Part shown: in pieces, positions 11,488 to 21,864 of the stretch
Layout of the letters: every line of letters starts with the position of its first letter
Position numbering within the stretch: position 1 is the stretch's first letter
Program-made: the position numbers and the translations under genes
Assembly: GCA_022579005.1 (NCBI GenBank)
Contig: MU401470.1
Coordinates: 62,001 to 126,000 of the forward strand
Direction: 5' to 3'
Source: Poronia punctata
Lineage: Eukaryota; Ascomycota; Sordariomycetes; Xylariales; Xylariaceae
DNA length: 64,000 nucleotides
The notes under the pieces: generated by a model
What the model saw: only the letters and a program-made list of their open reading frames with translations
Told to the model about the DNA's origin: nothing
The model's database searches: none

Positions 11488-11955
11488 TGCTTGCTTGACT
11501 TGTTGAAGTGTGTGAAATTTGTAAAAAGACAAGATCGATGTTTATATGAGAGTTGAGTGAGTGAGTGAGTGGTTGATGATGAGGATGATGATGGGATATG
11601 TAAAGTGGGAGTGACATGACAGTTATATATATCCCTCCATCTTACATATAATTCTTTTCGACAAAGACATCCATAATAATGCACCTCCTCCATCTTACTA
11701 ACTTGGATAACAACCAATCATAATACATACATACACCCTGACATTTCCTCGTTGGTTGTCCATTTCTCCTCTCCATGGGTATCGGGATTATTCCCACACC
11801 TACCAAAAGTATGTACTGTACCTTCTTTCAATGTGATTTAGGGTTTCTGGTATCTCTACCTAGGGTACGGTACATATGACGACGCGATGATGTTTCCTAA
11901 AAAACCGAGTCAATACCTATCTTACCTTACCTTACCCTACCTAGTTCTCTTTTCA

Positions 11956-11989
<34 letters not shown>

Positions 11990-12091
11990 GGTGGTTTTGT
12001 GTGTTGCGGGTAAAAAAAGAGCGCAAGACAAAAAAAAAACAAAAAACCCCAGAAAAATTTGGGTTGTTGGGTTATCTAGACNNNNNNNNNN

Positions 12092-12128
<37 letters not shown>

Positions 12129-12139
12129 CCCCCCCCCCG

Positions 12140-12179
<40 letters not shown>

Positions 12180-13568
12180 CGCCGGAAGTAGGTATTAGTA
12201 GGTAGGCGTAAAACCATGGCAGAGTACATACATACATACATACACCCGGATAACTTGTCGGTTTTACGTGTACTCGTACGTGCAAAAAGGACCGACCGAA
12301 ACTAGTAATCAATCAATCTTTTCTGTATGTATGTACATAAGTGTAAATTGCAAACCTTGAACCATTTCGGAGCTTGATGTAGCAAAAAGGTCCAAATCCG
12401 GTATTTTAGTCGGAAAGTACGAGTTACCTACCTGTACAAAGTAAGCAAAGCGGCAAAAAACCCCCCCCCCCCCCAACCAAATCAACCAATCAGATTCCAT
12501 CGGATTTCCAGACCCTGAGAAAACGTCGCAAAGCCGAGTCTTGGACCGGATTTTTCGCCAAACTTTTTTCACGACCGCGGATCTCAATAGACTCGTAATA
12601 AAAACAAAACTACAATCATACAAGTTGGTGAAACGGGAGGACAGTCAGACCGACGGTGGTCTATATTCTTCCGCCGGGAAGTTAGAACCAGCTGCGTCGA
12701 CCGTCGGGGTCTTTGGTTCGTAACTCGTTCCCGTCCTTGCCGTAGGTATTTTATTTAGCTTTGTTGGATTTCGCAATACCTAGGTAGACAAGGGAGAAAA
12801 AAAACCCATCAAACATATATACGTGTACACCTCATTCTGCCAACTAACGCGACATTGAAGGGTTAGGTTAGGTCCCGATGCCACGAGAGGCCGGCGCGGG
12901 CCGATATGACTATTGACGACTGGTCCGACCGGGGTCGGTAGTGGACATTTCAGCTTCGGGATAGGGACATCCGACATCCGGAGATACGATATACGAGGCC
13001 ACCCCCGACAACACAGACAGATTCGATATATAGGGATAGCGTCTCATTTCTTACTAGCAATAGAAAAATTACGCATCCTGGATATACAAGGTAGTCTGTA
13101 GATATCAAACAACGGCCTTCTTATCCCTTCCTGTCAAAACTCATCATAGTTTGAATCTCATAATCACACATATTGCAATGGCACTATGGAACTGCTCCGC
13201 CTCTTTTACTTAATTAAACGCAGCCGGTAAGGAAGAACCAATGGCGATGGCACGGGAAAAGTAGCCCTCATACGCGACGGCACGGCCTGGTCATGTATAT
13301 CGAAGCAAATGTGGCTGGTCGTTGATTTTGATCTTCTCAATTCCAAATGACGAATCTGTTACGGAAGGGAGTGCCCTTGATATCCAGGCTGCTGTGATGA
13401 TAGTTTGAGTTTATGAATTTCATAATGTCGTCGCATTTGCATACTTGATATGTGACGTTTGTCTATTTGTCTATATGCGACTAACAAACGGGAAGCATTC
13501 TACAGCATCGCTTATAATTCTGTGAACGGGTCCAACGTGTTCACAAATAATAGGAAAATCCCAGCCAA
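11488..13568. other. Intergenic region with poly-G/poly-C tracts and assembly gap
   Basis: About 2.1 kb. It contains a 30-base G run (11959-11988), a 10-N gap (12082-12091) and a C run of almost 90 bases broken by a few G (12093-12180). Glycine/proline-repeat ORFs here are translations of the homopolymers and were left out. The remainder is ordinary AT/GC-mixed intergenic DNA, including the ADH promoter and the VTA1 3' side. Confidence 0.6.
12082..12091. other. Assembly gap (10 N)
   Basis: Ten Ns, immediately followed by a poly-C tract and preceded at about 95 bp by a poly-G tract. Local sequence and gap length should be treated as unreliable. Confidence 0.97.
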
Positions 13569-15089
13569 CTATCTCGCCCCCAAAGTGGCCAGGGCTGCCT
13601 CTAGTTCCCGCACAGCAGTGGTGACATCCTCAAAATTCAACGCAGATATTGCCCATTTAGCATGCTTCTGGGCCTGTGCTATCGCTGCATCCTCATAGTT
13701 ATACGGCCCTGTTGGGTTACTGCTTGTGCTATATTGCTGCACAGGCGGCTGTGGCCTCGGAGCTGATGTTAACCTGGGCACCGTTGGCTGCGAGGGCGGA
13801 GCTTGGTGGTAGTTATGATGTGGTCTCTGGGAAGACTCTGATGGAGCCTGATGATGATCTGGGCCGCTGAATGGTGCTGGTGGCGCCGTTGGTCGCTGAT
13901 GGTAATAGTCCTGGGGAGACGACGGAGTGTTAGGGGAGGTAGCTGAAGTCGACGGCGGTATTGTTGGATGCTGTGAACTGGGGCTGGGCAATGTCGGCGG
14001 GACCCCGAGCCCATTGTAGCTGTTTGACCCCGGGGGCGGCATGCTTGCTGTAGATGGTAGTTCAGACGACCGGTTGTTGTCTGAAGGCACGTTGGGAAAG
14101 TAGCCTCCTGGCTCCTGTGACGGTACGTCGGGAGGTGCTATAGGAGAGACTTGGTCCGGTACTGGAGCCGTGGGAGGGAAGGGCGAGTTGGGAGCCGACA
14201 CTTGCGCCTCGGCAGCGGAATTTAGGGGATATGTCGAGTGCGGTGCACGAGGCAATCCGCCCTCATCTGGAGCATCCTCTATCGTGACAGGTCGCGGTCG
14301 CCCCGAATCAATCAGCTGTACCTCTGGGTCGTTCGGGTCGAGGGGCTCGGCGCCTTCGTCTTCTTTGGGTTCCTCCTGCTTTGGATTCGACTCGTTCGGA
14401 TCCTTGCCTTCTCTAATCGCTTTCAATATGCGCGCAGCGTTCCACTTTGAGTATTTAATCTTTCCTTGTGTCTCCGCATCGGGCTGTGTCCAAATATTGA
14501 CCAGCTGGAAAAAGGTCGACGCCGCTTCAAACGTACTGGCAGTTAGTCTGTTCTACCATGTTAGTTTCGTTGATTCGACGGCCACTGGTGTCTAGAATGA
14601 GTTGAACGGGCTAGCTGACTGTGTGACTTTATTTGCTTTCAATGGCCGGAGTGCTCGCTCGAATGTTTCTTGCGCAAATTGCTCGACGTATGCTTGGCCC
14701 GCGACGTCATCGTGTATAGCGTCGTCCTCTTCGTACCGACTCTTGATCTAGGTAAACAACACGAGTCAACAGTCATCCCTCTGCTGGTCGCGTATGGTTT
14801 CTCTTGGAGCGCCTACTTCTTCTAGTTTATCCATAATAGTAGTAGTAAATTGGAGACATTCTTCGTCGGCCGTGTGAAGCTGGCTTTTTAAGATCTGCTG
14901 CACAGCCCAGTAATAACCTATACGGAGAGTCGTGGTCAACGAATAAGCCGGCGCGAGATCCCCATTCTCTTCAAGATGTTACTAACACCAATAGGCGATG
15001 ATAGGCTTTGCGCTTTCTAGCTGGGTGGCCCGGATCACGAACGGGGTGATCCCGATGGGCTTCAGCTTTGCGGGAACTGTCGCCGCCAT
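13569..15089 (-). CDS. VTA1: Vacuolar protein sorting-associated protein VTA1 homologue (Vps4 activator, ESCRT)
   Basis: Four exons on the minus strand (15089-14987, 14917-14817, 14747-14620, 14547-13569) keep one frame and give 436 aa. The N-terminal domain reads MAATVPAKLKPIGITPF... AKPIIAYWCYYWAVQQILK, then AGQAYVEQFAQETFERA and WNAARILKAIREGKDPNES, matching the tandem-MIT Vta1 N-domain that binds ESCRT-III-type proteins. A long Pro/Ser/Gln-rich linker follows. The last 45 residues (YEDAAIAQAQKHAKWAISALN... AVRELEAALATLG) form the C-terminal domain that dimerises and binds the Vps4 AAA-ATPase. It promotes ESCRT-III disassembly at endosomes. The third donor is GTCAGC, weaker than the others but fixed by the frame. 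Confidence 0.92.
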
Positions 15090-16061
15090 GATGGGGAAAA
15101 CCAACAGCGCCGGGAGAGCTTCAGGATTCTGACAGCGGAAAGCTTCAGGCGGGTAATGACAAAATAAGCTTGATGAATTGGCTTGTTGACGTCGTAGGTT
15201 ATCGAAGGTTAGGCAAACTCTGTATAGGAACTATTGGTCAACTTTGGCCGACGACTGCGCACAACTCCTCGTTATGTAGTTTTCAGGAAATAGCAAAGTA
15301 GGATAATTTCCAACTTGTTTTATGACCAAGGAATTTTTGCGAACGTCTATATACGGGACGTGCAACTGTTCTGCCGATGATTTCAAGCTACTGAGATAGG
15401 CGACAGACAGAGTGTTGATGACGAGATAGGGATACGCAAGTACCGCAAGTCTCCAACCGACAAACACCCCGCTGAAGTCACAAGCACGGGGACAAGTTCC
15501 CTGGATCCGCGTCGCGCTAGATTACGAGACAGCCTACAGGGTCCCAGGTAGGTTAGAGCGGCGGTCTAGAGCTTCGGGCGGGATAGCTCACGCCACACCC
15601 CACACAAGCTGAAATACCAGCCTCAAGGGGTGGCCAGTTCTATTCTTATTGGCCATTCGAGGATGCCAGCTTGCAGGACGGACCCATCCGCTGTTGGAGG
15701 GGCTTCTCTCACAGGCAAAAACCAATTGCTACCTGTTCTTTCTTCTTCTGTCCCAGATCGGAATCGAGCTGTAGATATTTCCACCGTGGCCTTTTCACAA
15801 TCGACCAGGTTACTGGTAATAAAGTCCAGCAAGAGGCCGAGGGTATATATGTCTACGATTGGTCATACCAAAGCATTAGTGTGCATCTAAATTCCTCTGC
15901 GCATAATACCTACCTATCACGGTTTGATATCATCATCATTCCTTCTGTGTCTGTCGTCGTTTTGCAACATTGTCTGTATTTGTGGTTTTCTTTCGTATTT
16001 GATAGCGCTCACCCGAGCTGGCCATTTTAAGCTGTAACTACAACACGCGCATCGACCAATC
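15090..16061. other. Divergent intergenic region (VTA1 / PDI)
   Basis: About 970 bp between two divergent starts, presumably carrying both promoters. Only small, unconvincing ORFs. A CCAAT sequence lies at 16036-16040, shortly before the PDI start. Confidence 0.5.
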
Positions 16062-17629
16062 ATGCATTGCTTCAGGCTGAACCCTGCCGTCGCCGTTGCG
16101 GCAGTGGCCTTCCTTTCTGCTCTTCCGGGTGCACAAGCTGGTGGGTTGTATACGAAGAGTTCGCCCGTTCTTCAAGTGGACGCAAAGAGTTATGACCGGT
16201 TGATTGCGCAATCAAATCATACCTCTGTAAGCCACCTACTTGACAGGACCCTCAAGGATCGCAATTGGAGTATGTTGCTAACAAAAAGGCGGAATGCTGC
16301 TAGATCATTGAGTTCTACGCGCCATGGTGTGGACACTGCCAAAATTTGAAACCTGCCTACGAGAAAGCCGCTAAAAACCTCGATGGCCTGGCCAAGGTCG
16401 CGGCTGTCAATTGCGACGAAGATGAAAACAAAGAGCTGTGCAGTCGAATGAGAGTTAGGGGCTTTCCTACTCTCAAGATGGTCCGTCCGAGCAAGTCGGG
16501 TTCGAAGCCCATTGTAGACGACTATCAGGGGCAGCGAACCGCCAAAGCTATCGTCGATGCCGTCGTCGAGAACATCAACAATCACGTCCAACGAGTTACA
16601 GACAAAGACGTCGAGTCCTTCCTCTCTACAAAAAACGAAACTGCCAAGGCCATCCTATTCAACGAGAAGGGTACCACGAGTGCCTTGATCCGCAGCCTAG
16701 CTATCGATTTCCTTGACGTAATTTCTTTCGCCCAGATTCGAAGCAAGGAGTCCAAGGCCGTCGAATTGTTTGGCATCGAGTCCTATCCAACTCTCGTCCT
16801 ACTACCCGGCGGGGATAAGGATGGCTTAGTATACGAAGGGGAGATGAAGAAACCGGCTATCCTCAAGTTCCTCTCGCAAGTTGCGGAGCCGAATCCGGAC
16901 CCCGCACCACTGAAGTCCAAAGGCGACAAGAAGAAGAGCGAGAAGGCCAAGAAAGAAAAGAAGGAAAAGGTGTCCGAGGACTCTTCTGAAACTACCTCTA
17001 CTACACCTGAACCTTCGGAGGCCTCCCCAACCGAGTCGAAGCCCGTAGTAGCCGGGGGTATCCCTCCGATTCCGGCTGTAACATCCGCAGAGGCTCTGAT
17101 TGAAAAATGCCTGCATCCCAAGGCTCCCATCTGCATCATCGCTTCCGTACCCGCTTCTCATGGGGAGGCGGCCGAGAAGGCATTGACTAGCTTGTCAGAG
17201 GTCTCCCATAAGTTAACGTCGCAAGGACGCAATATATTCCCCTTCCTCGAGGTTCATAGTGACAACACGGAATTCGCTCCTGTATTTATGGGGTTTGAGC
17301 TCGTCAACGAGATCCAGGTTGTTGCCATAAATGCCAAGAGGAGATGGTGGCGAGAATACGAGGGCGACTTCAGCACCGCTAGCGTTGAGGCCTGGATTGA
17401 CTCGATTCGCATGAACGAAGGCCCTAAGAACAAGATTCCTGAGGCAGTCCTTGGTGACCTTGCCGATCAATCGAAAGCATCAGAGGAGAAGCCCGCTGAG
17501 ACTGTCGAGGTCAAGGTAGAGGAAGACGTTGAAGTTGAAGTGGAGACAGAGTCGGAATCGACCGAGTCGAAAGGCGCGGACCCCACTCCCGAAGCCACCG
17601 ATGCGCCAACCGGGCACGATGAACTGTAA
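16062..17629 (+). CDS. ER protein disulfide isomerase, single-active-site (Mpd1-like)
   Basis: Two exons (16062-16226 and 16304-17629) encode 496 aa. A signal peptide (residues 1-26, ending GAQAG) is followed by a thioredoxin domain with active site APWCGHCQN (Cys64, Cys67) and the cis-Pro segment RGFPTLKM. A second thioredoxin-like domain lacks CxxC but keeps ESYPTLVLLPGG. A Lys/Glu-rich linker (about 230-250) and Ser/Thr/Pro segment lead to a third alpha/beta region, an acidic tail and a C-terminal HDEL retrieval signal. These features place it in the ER lumen as an oxidoreductase or chaperone for disulfide formation. It converges on RRP41 with about 200 bp between the stop codons. Confidence 0.93.
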
Positions 17630-17826
17630 AGCTTGAGAAATATTGTTAGCGTCGAATGTACTTACTGTGTGTGTAACGTCGATAGCGTCATCTAATGGAA
17701 TTACACAAAGAAGCACTCACTCACTAGCTGGTCCTCTATAGTTGCAGCTGGGAATCTTGCAATAGATCCAAATGACCGCATCTGTCAAAGGCAGTTGACC
17801 CCTTATTTTTTAATGCCGGCCCGATT

Positions 17827-18730
17827 CTAGACATCAATATCCATGGCCATGCTCGCGCCCTTTTCAACCGCACCCTCCGTAACCATCTTATGTCCCTTCT
17901 CGCGCACGACCTGATCCAGGAACTGGCGCACGCCCTTACACGCGTCCGCAGCCGAGGCCATCATGCCCTCGAGCCTGCTGACCTGGACGCGGGTCTCGCA
18001 CACTAAAATGGCGACTTTATCAGTGGCGCCCAGCGTAGCGATAGTTAAAAATGGCAATTCCTGCTCCTCCTGCGTATTGAGATCGACGAGGGGATCGGCT
18101 CCTTCGTCGCCGGCCGAGTGTGTCGAGGTGCTGCCCGCTGTACAGGCGACGAGGTAATCTGTCATGGGCACGCCGGCGTCGACGAGCGCAAGTGTCGCGG
18201 CGTTGATGAGGGCGGCTAGAAGCGAGCCGTCTTGCGAGAGGACGTGTAGCGAAACGCCGATTGTTGACCGCGGGTATAGGTGTACGTGTAAATTAGCGGC
18301 CAGAGCTTTGGCGATTGTAGCTTGTAGTTCCTGAATGCGTCTGGAAGTACACGTAAAGGATGGTTAGTTCCGAGATTCTTTTAAGTAGGATGTATGGATG
18401 GATGGATGTATGGACATACTTATCATTCCTCGCCCTCCTCTTGCGATCAACAGAACTGAACCCCCCCACCACGATACTCACAGCTACATCCGCAGCGTTG
18501 GACCCGCCGGAAGCCGTCGATCCGGACGCAGACATGCCCCGTCTCTTGATGGCGTCTTCGCTTGGACCTGTCACGACACACATCACCTTTGTGTTACCCA
18601 TTTCGAGATACGACGACCCGTCTGCGGCGGCCTGGGTCCGGATCTGTCCGTGCAGACGGCGTAGCTCGTTCCATCGGCGGCCGTCGACGCGCAGGAGCGC
18701 TAGGTCGTATGTTGATGTGTCTAGAGGCAT
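17827..18730 (-). CDS. RRP41: Exosome complex component RRP41 (SKI6), RNase PH family
   Basis: Two exons on the minus strand (18730-18420 and 18340-17827) give 274 aa. The N-terminal part reads MPLDTSTYDLALLRVDGRRWNELR... SSYLEMGNTKVMCVVTGP, the typical RNase PH entry of Rrp41. The second exon gives RIQELQATIAKALA, VSLHVLSQDGSLLAALINA and a long C-terminal helix region. In eukaryotes this subunit is a structural part of the six-member PH ring of the RNA exosome and is catalytically inactive. An inserted Ser/Gly-rich loop (SASGSTASGGSNAADVA) is present in place of a shorter loop. Confidence 0.93.
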
Positions 18731-19706
18731 TGTATTTGCTGCAGGTGCGAATAACAGAGATAAGGGCTGGGCTTGACGCGGTCAAATGTAGCAGATGTAT
18801 GTTTTGGCGTGGTTTCCGTAGTAGTCTGTATCTCGGAGTTTGGATCTGTCGAGCAAGAATACTCGATTCCGGGAATTTATGTAAGTGAAGAGAGTCAGGG
18901 GGTTACCGGGGATATCTGGCTTCGGCTGTTCGTCGAAAGCTAGTAAATCTTCCACGTCGGAGGTCGGACAGTCAAGTTGCAATATCAATATCGGCAATGT
19001 CGTTACACGGACGAAATATTTCCGTCTGTATCAAAGGTCAAACGGTAGGTATTTGGTAGGGCGGTTGGTGGTTAAGGTTTGGTAGTGTAATTTTTTGGTG
19101 GGGTCGAATCGATAAAACCACCCCAGAGCTAGGTCCCGTTGCGACCTCCGCCTCTACGTATTCTTGTACATATACTCAGTACATACTTCAACAAGACTAC
19201 GAGTAGGAACTTGTCTATCTGAATTAGCAGAGCGCAGCTTTCAACTTTTACTTCAGCGCCGAATGAAGTGAGTTTTTTCATAGAAATAAAAAGACGAAAA
19301 ATAAATATTAAGAATCCCTATGTCCCTTTTCCCTCAAGTGAACTGAATAGTCAATCGCATACTTCCGTACAGCCTCTGATATCCAGATAACACTAATATC
19401 CACATTGCAAGTACGAGTAGATGGATTTAGCACCGCTGAGCATCTGGCAACGAATACAGTGTAGGCGAAATGTCTTGTACGTAAGTAAAAAGGGTGGTAT
19501 AGTTCAACAGAGTAGAACACGACCTCCAATTCTTAGATTGAATGGAGTGCTACTATTAAAACCAGTGTGAGAGAACCTTTGAACAAGAACCAACAAGTTA
19601 CCAAGCATCCAGTCATCCAGTCATCAATCCGGGCCATATCCGCTGTCTCAGCAAATGGTCATTTATACAATGACTTATGAAATCATGGCATGGGCTTTCA
19701 TACCCG
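18731..19706. other. Intergenic region upstream of RRP41
   Basis: About 975 bp, no credible gene. Contains TACGAGTA-type motifs (for example 19412-19419) and AT-rich stretches; includes the RRP41 promoter and the 3' region of the next gene. Confidence 0.5.
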
Positions 19707-20741
19707 TTACGCCAGGCCAAGTATGTTACCAGTGTTGTTCATCAGGCTGTCAATAGGAGCATAATTATGGGGAATCGGTGGCGGTTCTACCTCCTCGGCA
19801 TCGGTCCATCCTCTATCCGGCCCCCAAGTGATCTTCAGGCTGCGCGAGGTAACAAGATCGATTAACCCGGTCATGAGACCGCCAGACTTTTTGACGCTCG
19901 GCCAGGCGTCAAACTCGACTCGTTGAACCCACGGCATCTCATTGAGGATACGCAAAAGCAGTAGCTTTGAAAATGCCTCATAGAAGCCACCGGGCTGCCG
20001 AAATCCTTTGAAGGTATCGTTCCCGGGGTCACACTCGACATATACGCTCAGTTTGGTGACATTGACGCATTGGTCGAGCCCCAATGCCGAGTTCACCACC
20101 CAACCGGGTGGTGGTTTACTCCAACCCGGCCCCAGGCGAAGTTGGAGTGTGCTAAGACATGCTCTCTGTCCAGGTTTCAACCGCGCAAGTAGAGGCTTCT
20201 TAGTTTTGAAGAAACGGCCAGGGTGAGTAGGGAATATTCGGACCGCATGGGTGCTGTAGAAGGTGTATGACGCTTCTATGTAGATGGTCCGGCAAACTCG
20301 CAGGATGGATAATTTCTGGTGAAATCGTTTGTAATTGTCGGGGGCCAGGTCGAGGACATCTCCGGTATTGGCAAAGTGGTGCTCGTATACTTTAATACGC
20401 AGCTCAGACGGCAGGTCGAGGAACCGGAATGGCGGTTGTGGGATTCGTGGGAATTTACGCTTCGGACGCGTTGGCTGGTCTGGGCTTGTTGAGTCGAGAG
20501 TAAGCGTGCCTATGGCAAGGTTTTCTATCTGCTCATTGAGGTCGTTCTCGGCTTCCGATGCATATGTGGACGGGTAGGCCGAACTGAGAGGGGTAGGTAA
20601 AGCGGAAGAGACGGTAGAAGAGACCATAGATACAATGGGGGCCGCGCGCGACGTTCTTCCGGTGGCGGACGAGACCGTAGCAGCATTCCGAGCCGCGCGT
20701 GCGTTGGCAGCCGCGCCACGCGAAGACCTTTTACCAGCCAT
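19707..20741 (-). CDS. 2EXR/F-box-like domain protein of unknown function
   Basis: Single-exon gene. The start is placed at MAGKRSSRGAAANARAARNA (20741, 344 aa) because the 68 codons upstream look like leader. The N-terminal 110 residues are Ala/Ser/Thr-rich and probably disordered. The recognisable part starts at PFRFLDLPSELRIKVYEHHF, the Leu-Pro-x-Glu-Leu-Arg pattern of fungal F-box-like/2EXR domains, followed by LRVCRTIYIEASYTFYSTH, which occurs in the same fungal families. The rest shows no catalytic motif. Such proteins are abundant in filamentous ascomycetes and their roles are mostly unknown; a ubiquitin-ligase adaptor role would be speculation. Confidence 0.75.
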   Translation of the reverse strand: MAGKRSSRGAAANARAARNAATVSSATGRTSRAAPIVSMVSSTVSSALPTPLSSAYPSTYASEAENDLNEQIENLAIGTLTLDSTSPDQPTRPKRKFPRIPQPPFRFLDLPSELRIKVYEHHFANTGDVLDLAPDNYKRFHQKLSILRVCRTIYIEASYTFYSTHAVRIFPTHPGRFFKTKKPLLARLKPGQRACLSTLQLRLGPGWSKPPPGWVVNSALGLDQCVNVTKLSVYVECDPGNDTFKGFRQPGGFYEAFSKLLLLRILNEMPWVQRVEFDAWPSVKKSGGLMTGLIDLVTSRSLKITWGPDRGWTDAEEVEPPPIPHNYAPIDSLMNNTGNILGLA

Positions 20742-21770
20742 TGTTTTGGAATATCGCAGTAGTCTCGACACAGGCCGGAAATATCTAGGAGAGCTATGCA
20801 ATTGAAGAGTATCGGCAGAGCGGGGGAAACGAGTTCTGATTGGGGTCACGCGACGCTCGGAACCGTGCGGAGTAGGTAGTTGGCAACTCTTCGTCAGAGC
20901 CGGTATCTCAGGGAACTGTATCGCAGCACTAAAGCGCCCTTGCAAATGGTTCCGTCGGTGTTGTTAAAAAGGCAAGATGACAATTTGAAACAGCCTGTCA
21001 AAATAGGTAGTAAGAACGATGTGACATCGCGAGGGTGGTGCCATGTCCTCCGGTGTAAATCGGTCAATTGACAGCCACCCTCTAGAATACAGCACTCTGA
21101 GTCGCCATATCAAAGAATGTATACGAGTAATGGATTGGATAGGAAGTATAAAGGATGAATAAAGTAAGGAAATGGAGGGAAGAACACTATGTCGTTGCAA
21201 CGAACAGGCTGAAGTGGAAGAGGTTCGCTCCTGCAGGTGAAGTGAAAAGCAGATTAAGCAATTGGGTCCCGCCGTGATTAATGGGGTGGAGGGGCAAATC
21301 AGTGGCAAGTCGGCTCCAGAACCCAGCGACAAAATACTTTCATGGGCACTCCGTATTAACACTGTCTACTCGGAGCTTGTGTAGATCTGTATTGGAACAA
21401 GAGCAGACAAGCAAACAGAATACTCGTCTATGTACTCGTAAAATGGCCAGCTTGAAAAAAACAAAAAACACCAAAACGGACTACTTTTACCAGTAAATCA
21501 GGTTAGATAGTTCTGTCGGTACTTTACAAGTCGTCGATTTTGAAAAGTGGTGTAGACGAGGAGCCTCCGGAACAGATTACCTCTACACGTGCATATCTGG
21601 AGAATTTGCACTCAATCGAATGCCAGGTGACCACCTGTAGTGCATCTATCTTCCCATTAGCCAAACAAGTAGGTAAAGGGAGTTAACAGTCAGCTAATTC
21701 CATCAAGTGCGGGGATCATAGTAAAGAACAAGCTAACTTAGCCTTAATAAAGAGTACGGGTTCTAATTTG
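20742..21770. other. Intergenic region flanking the AT-rich island on the left
   Basis: About 1 kb of normal base composition with only short ORFs. The switch to extreme AT content occurs abruptly around 21770-21860. Confidence 0.5.
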
Positions 21771-21864
21771 GGTTGTTCTACTGGCCCTAGGGCTCTACCT
21801 TACAACCTTTTTCTATATAACTTACTTTTAGGCAGTACACATAGCAAAATTAGATTGCTTTTAA
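21771..21864 (+). repeat. Left-margin repeat copy (less mutated)
   Basis: Aligns without gaps to 27352-27445. The mismatches all read C to T or G to A going from this copy to the right copy, except at the far end where similarity fades. Confidence 0.75.

Noticed and set aside
11887..12312. Proline- and glycine-rich frames on both strands across the first gap
   Set aside because: They are translations of poly-C/poly-G and run through Ns.
20742..20945. 68-residue extension of the 2EXR/F-box-like protein
   Set aside because: The first residues come from a less typical leader; the ATG at 20741 gives the more usual start. Not fully excluded.
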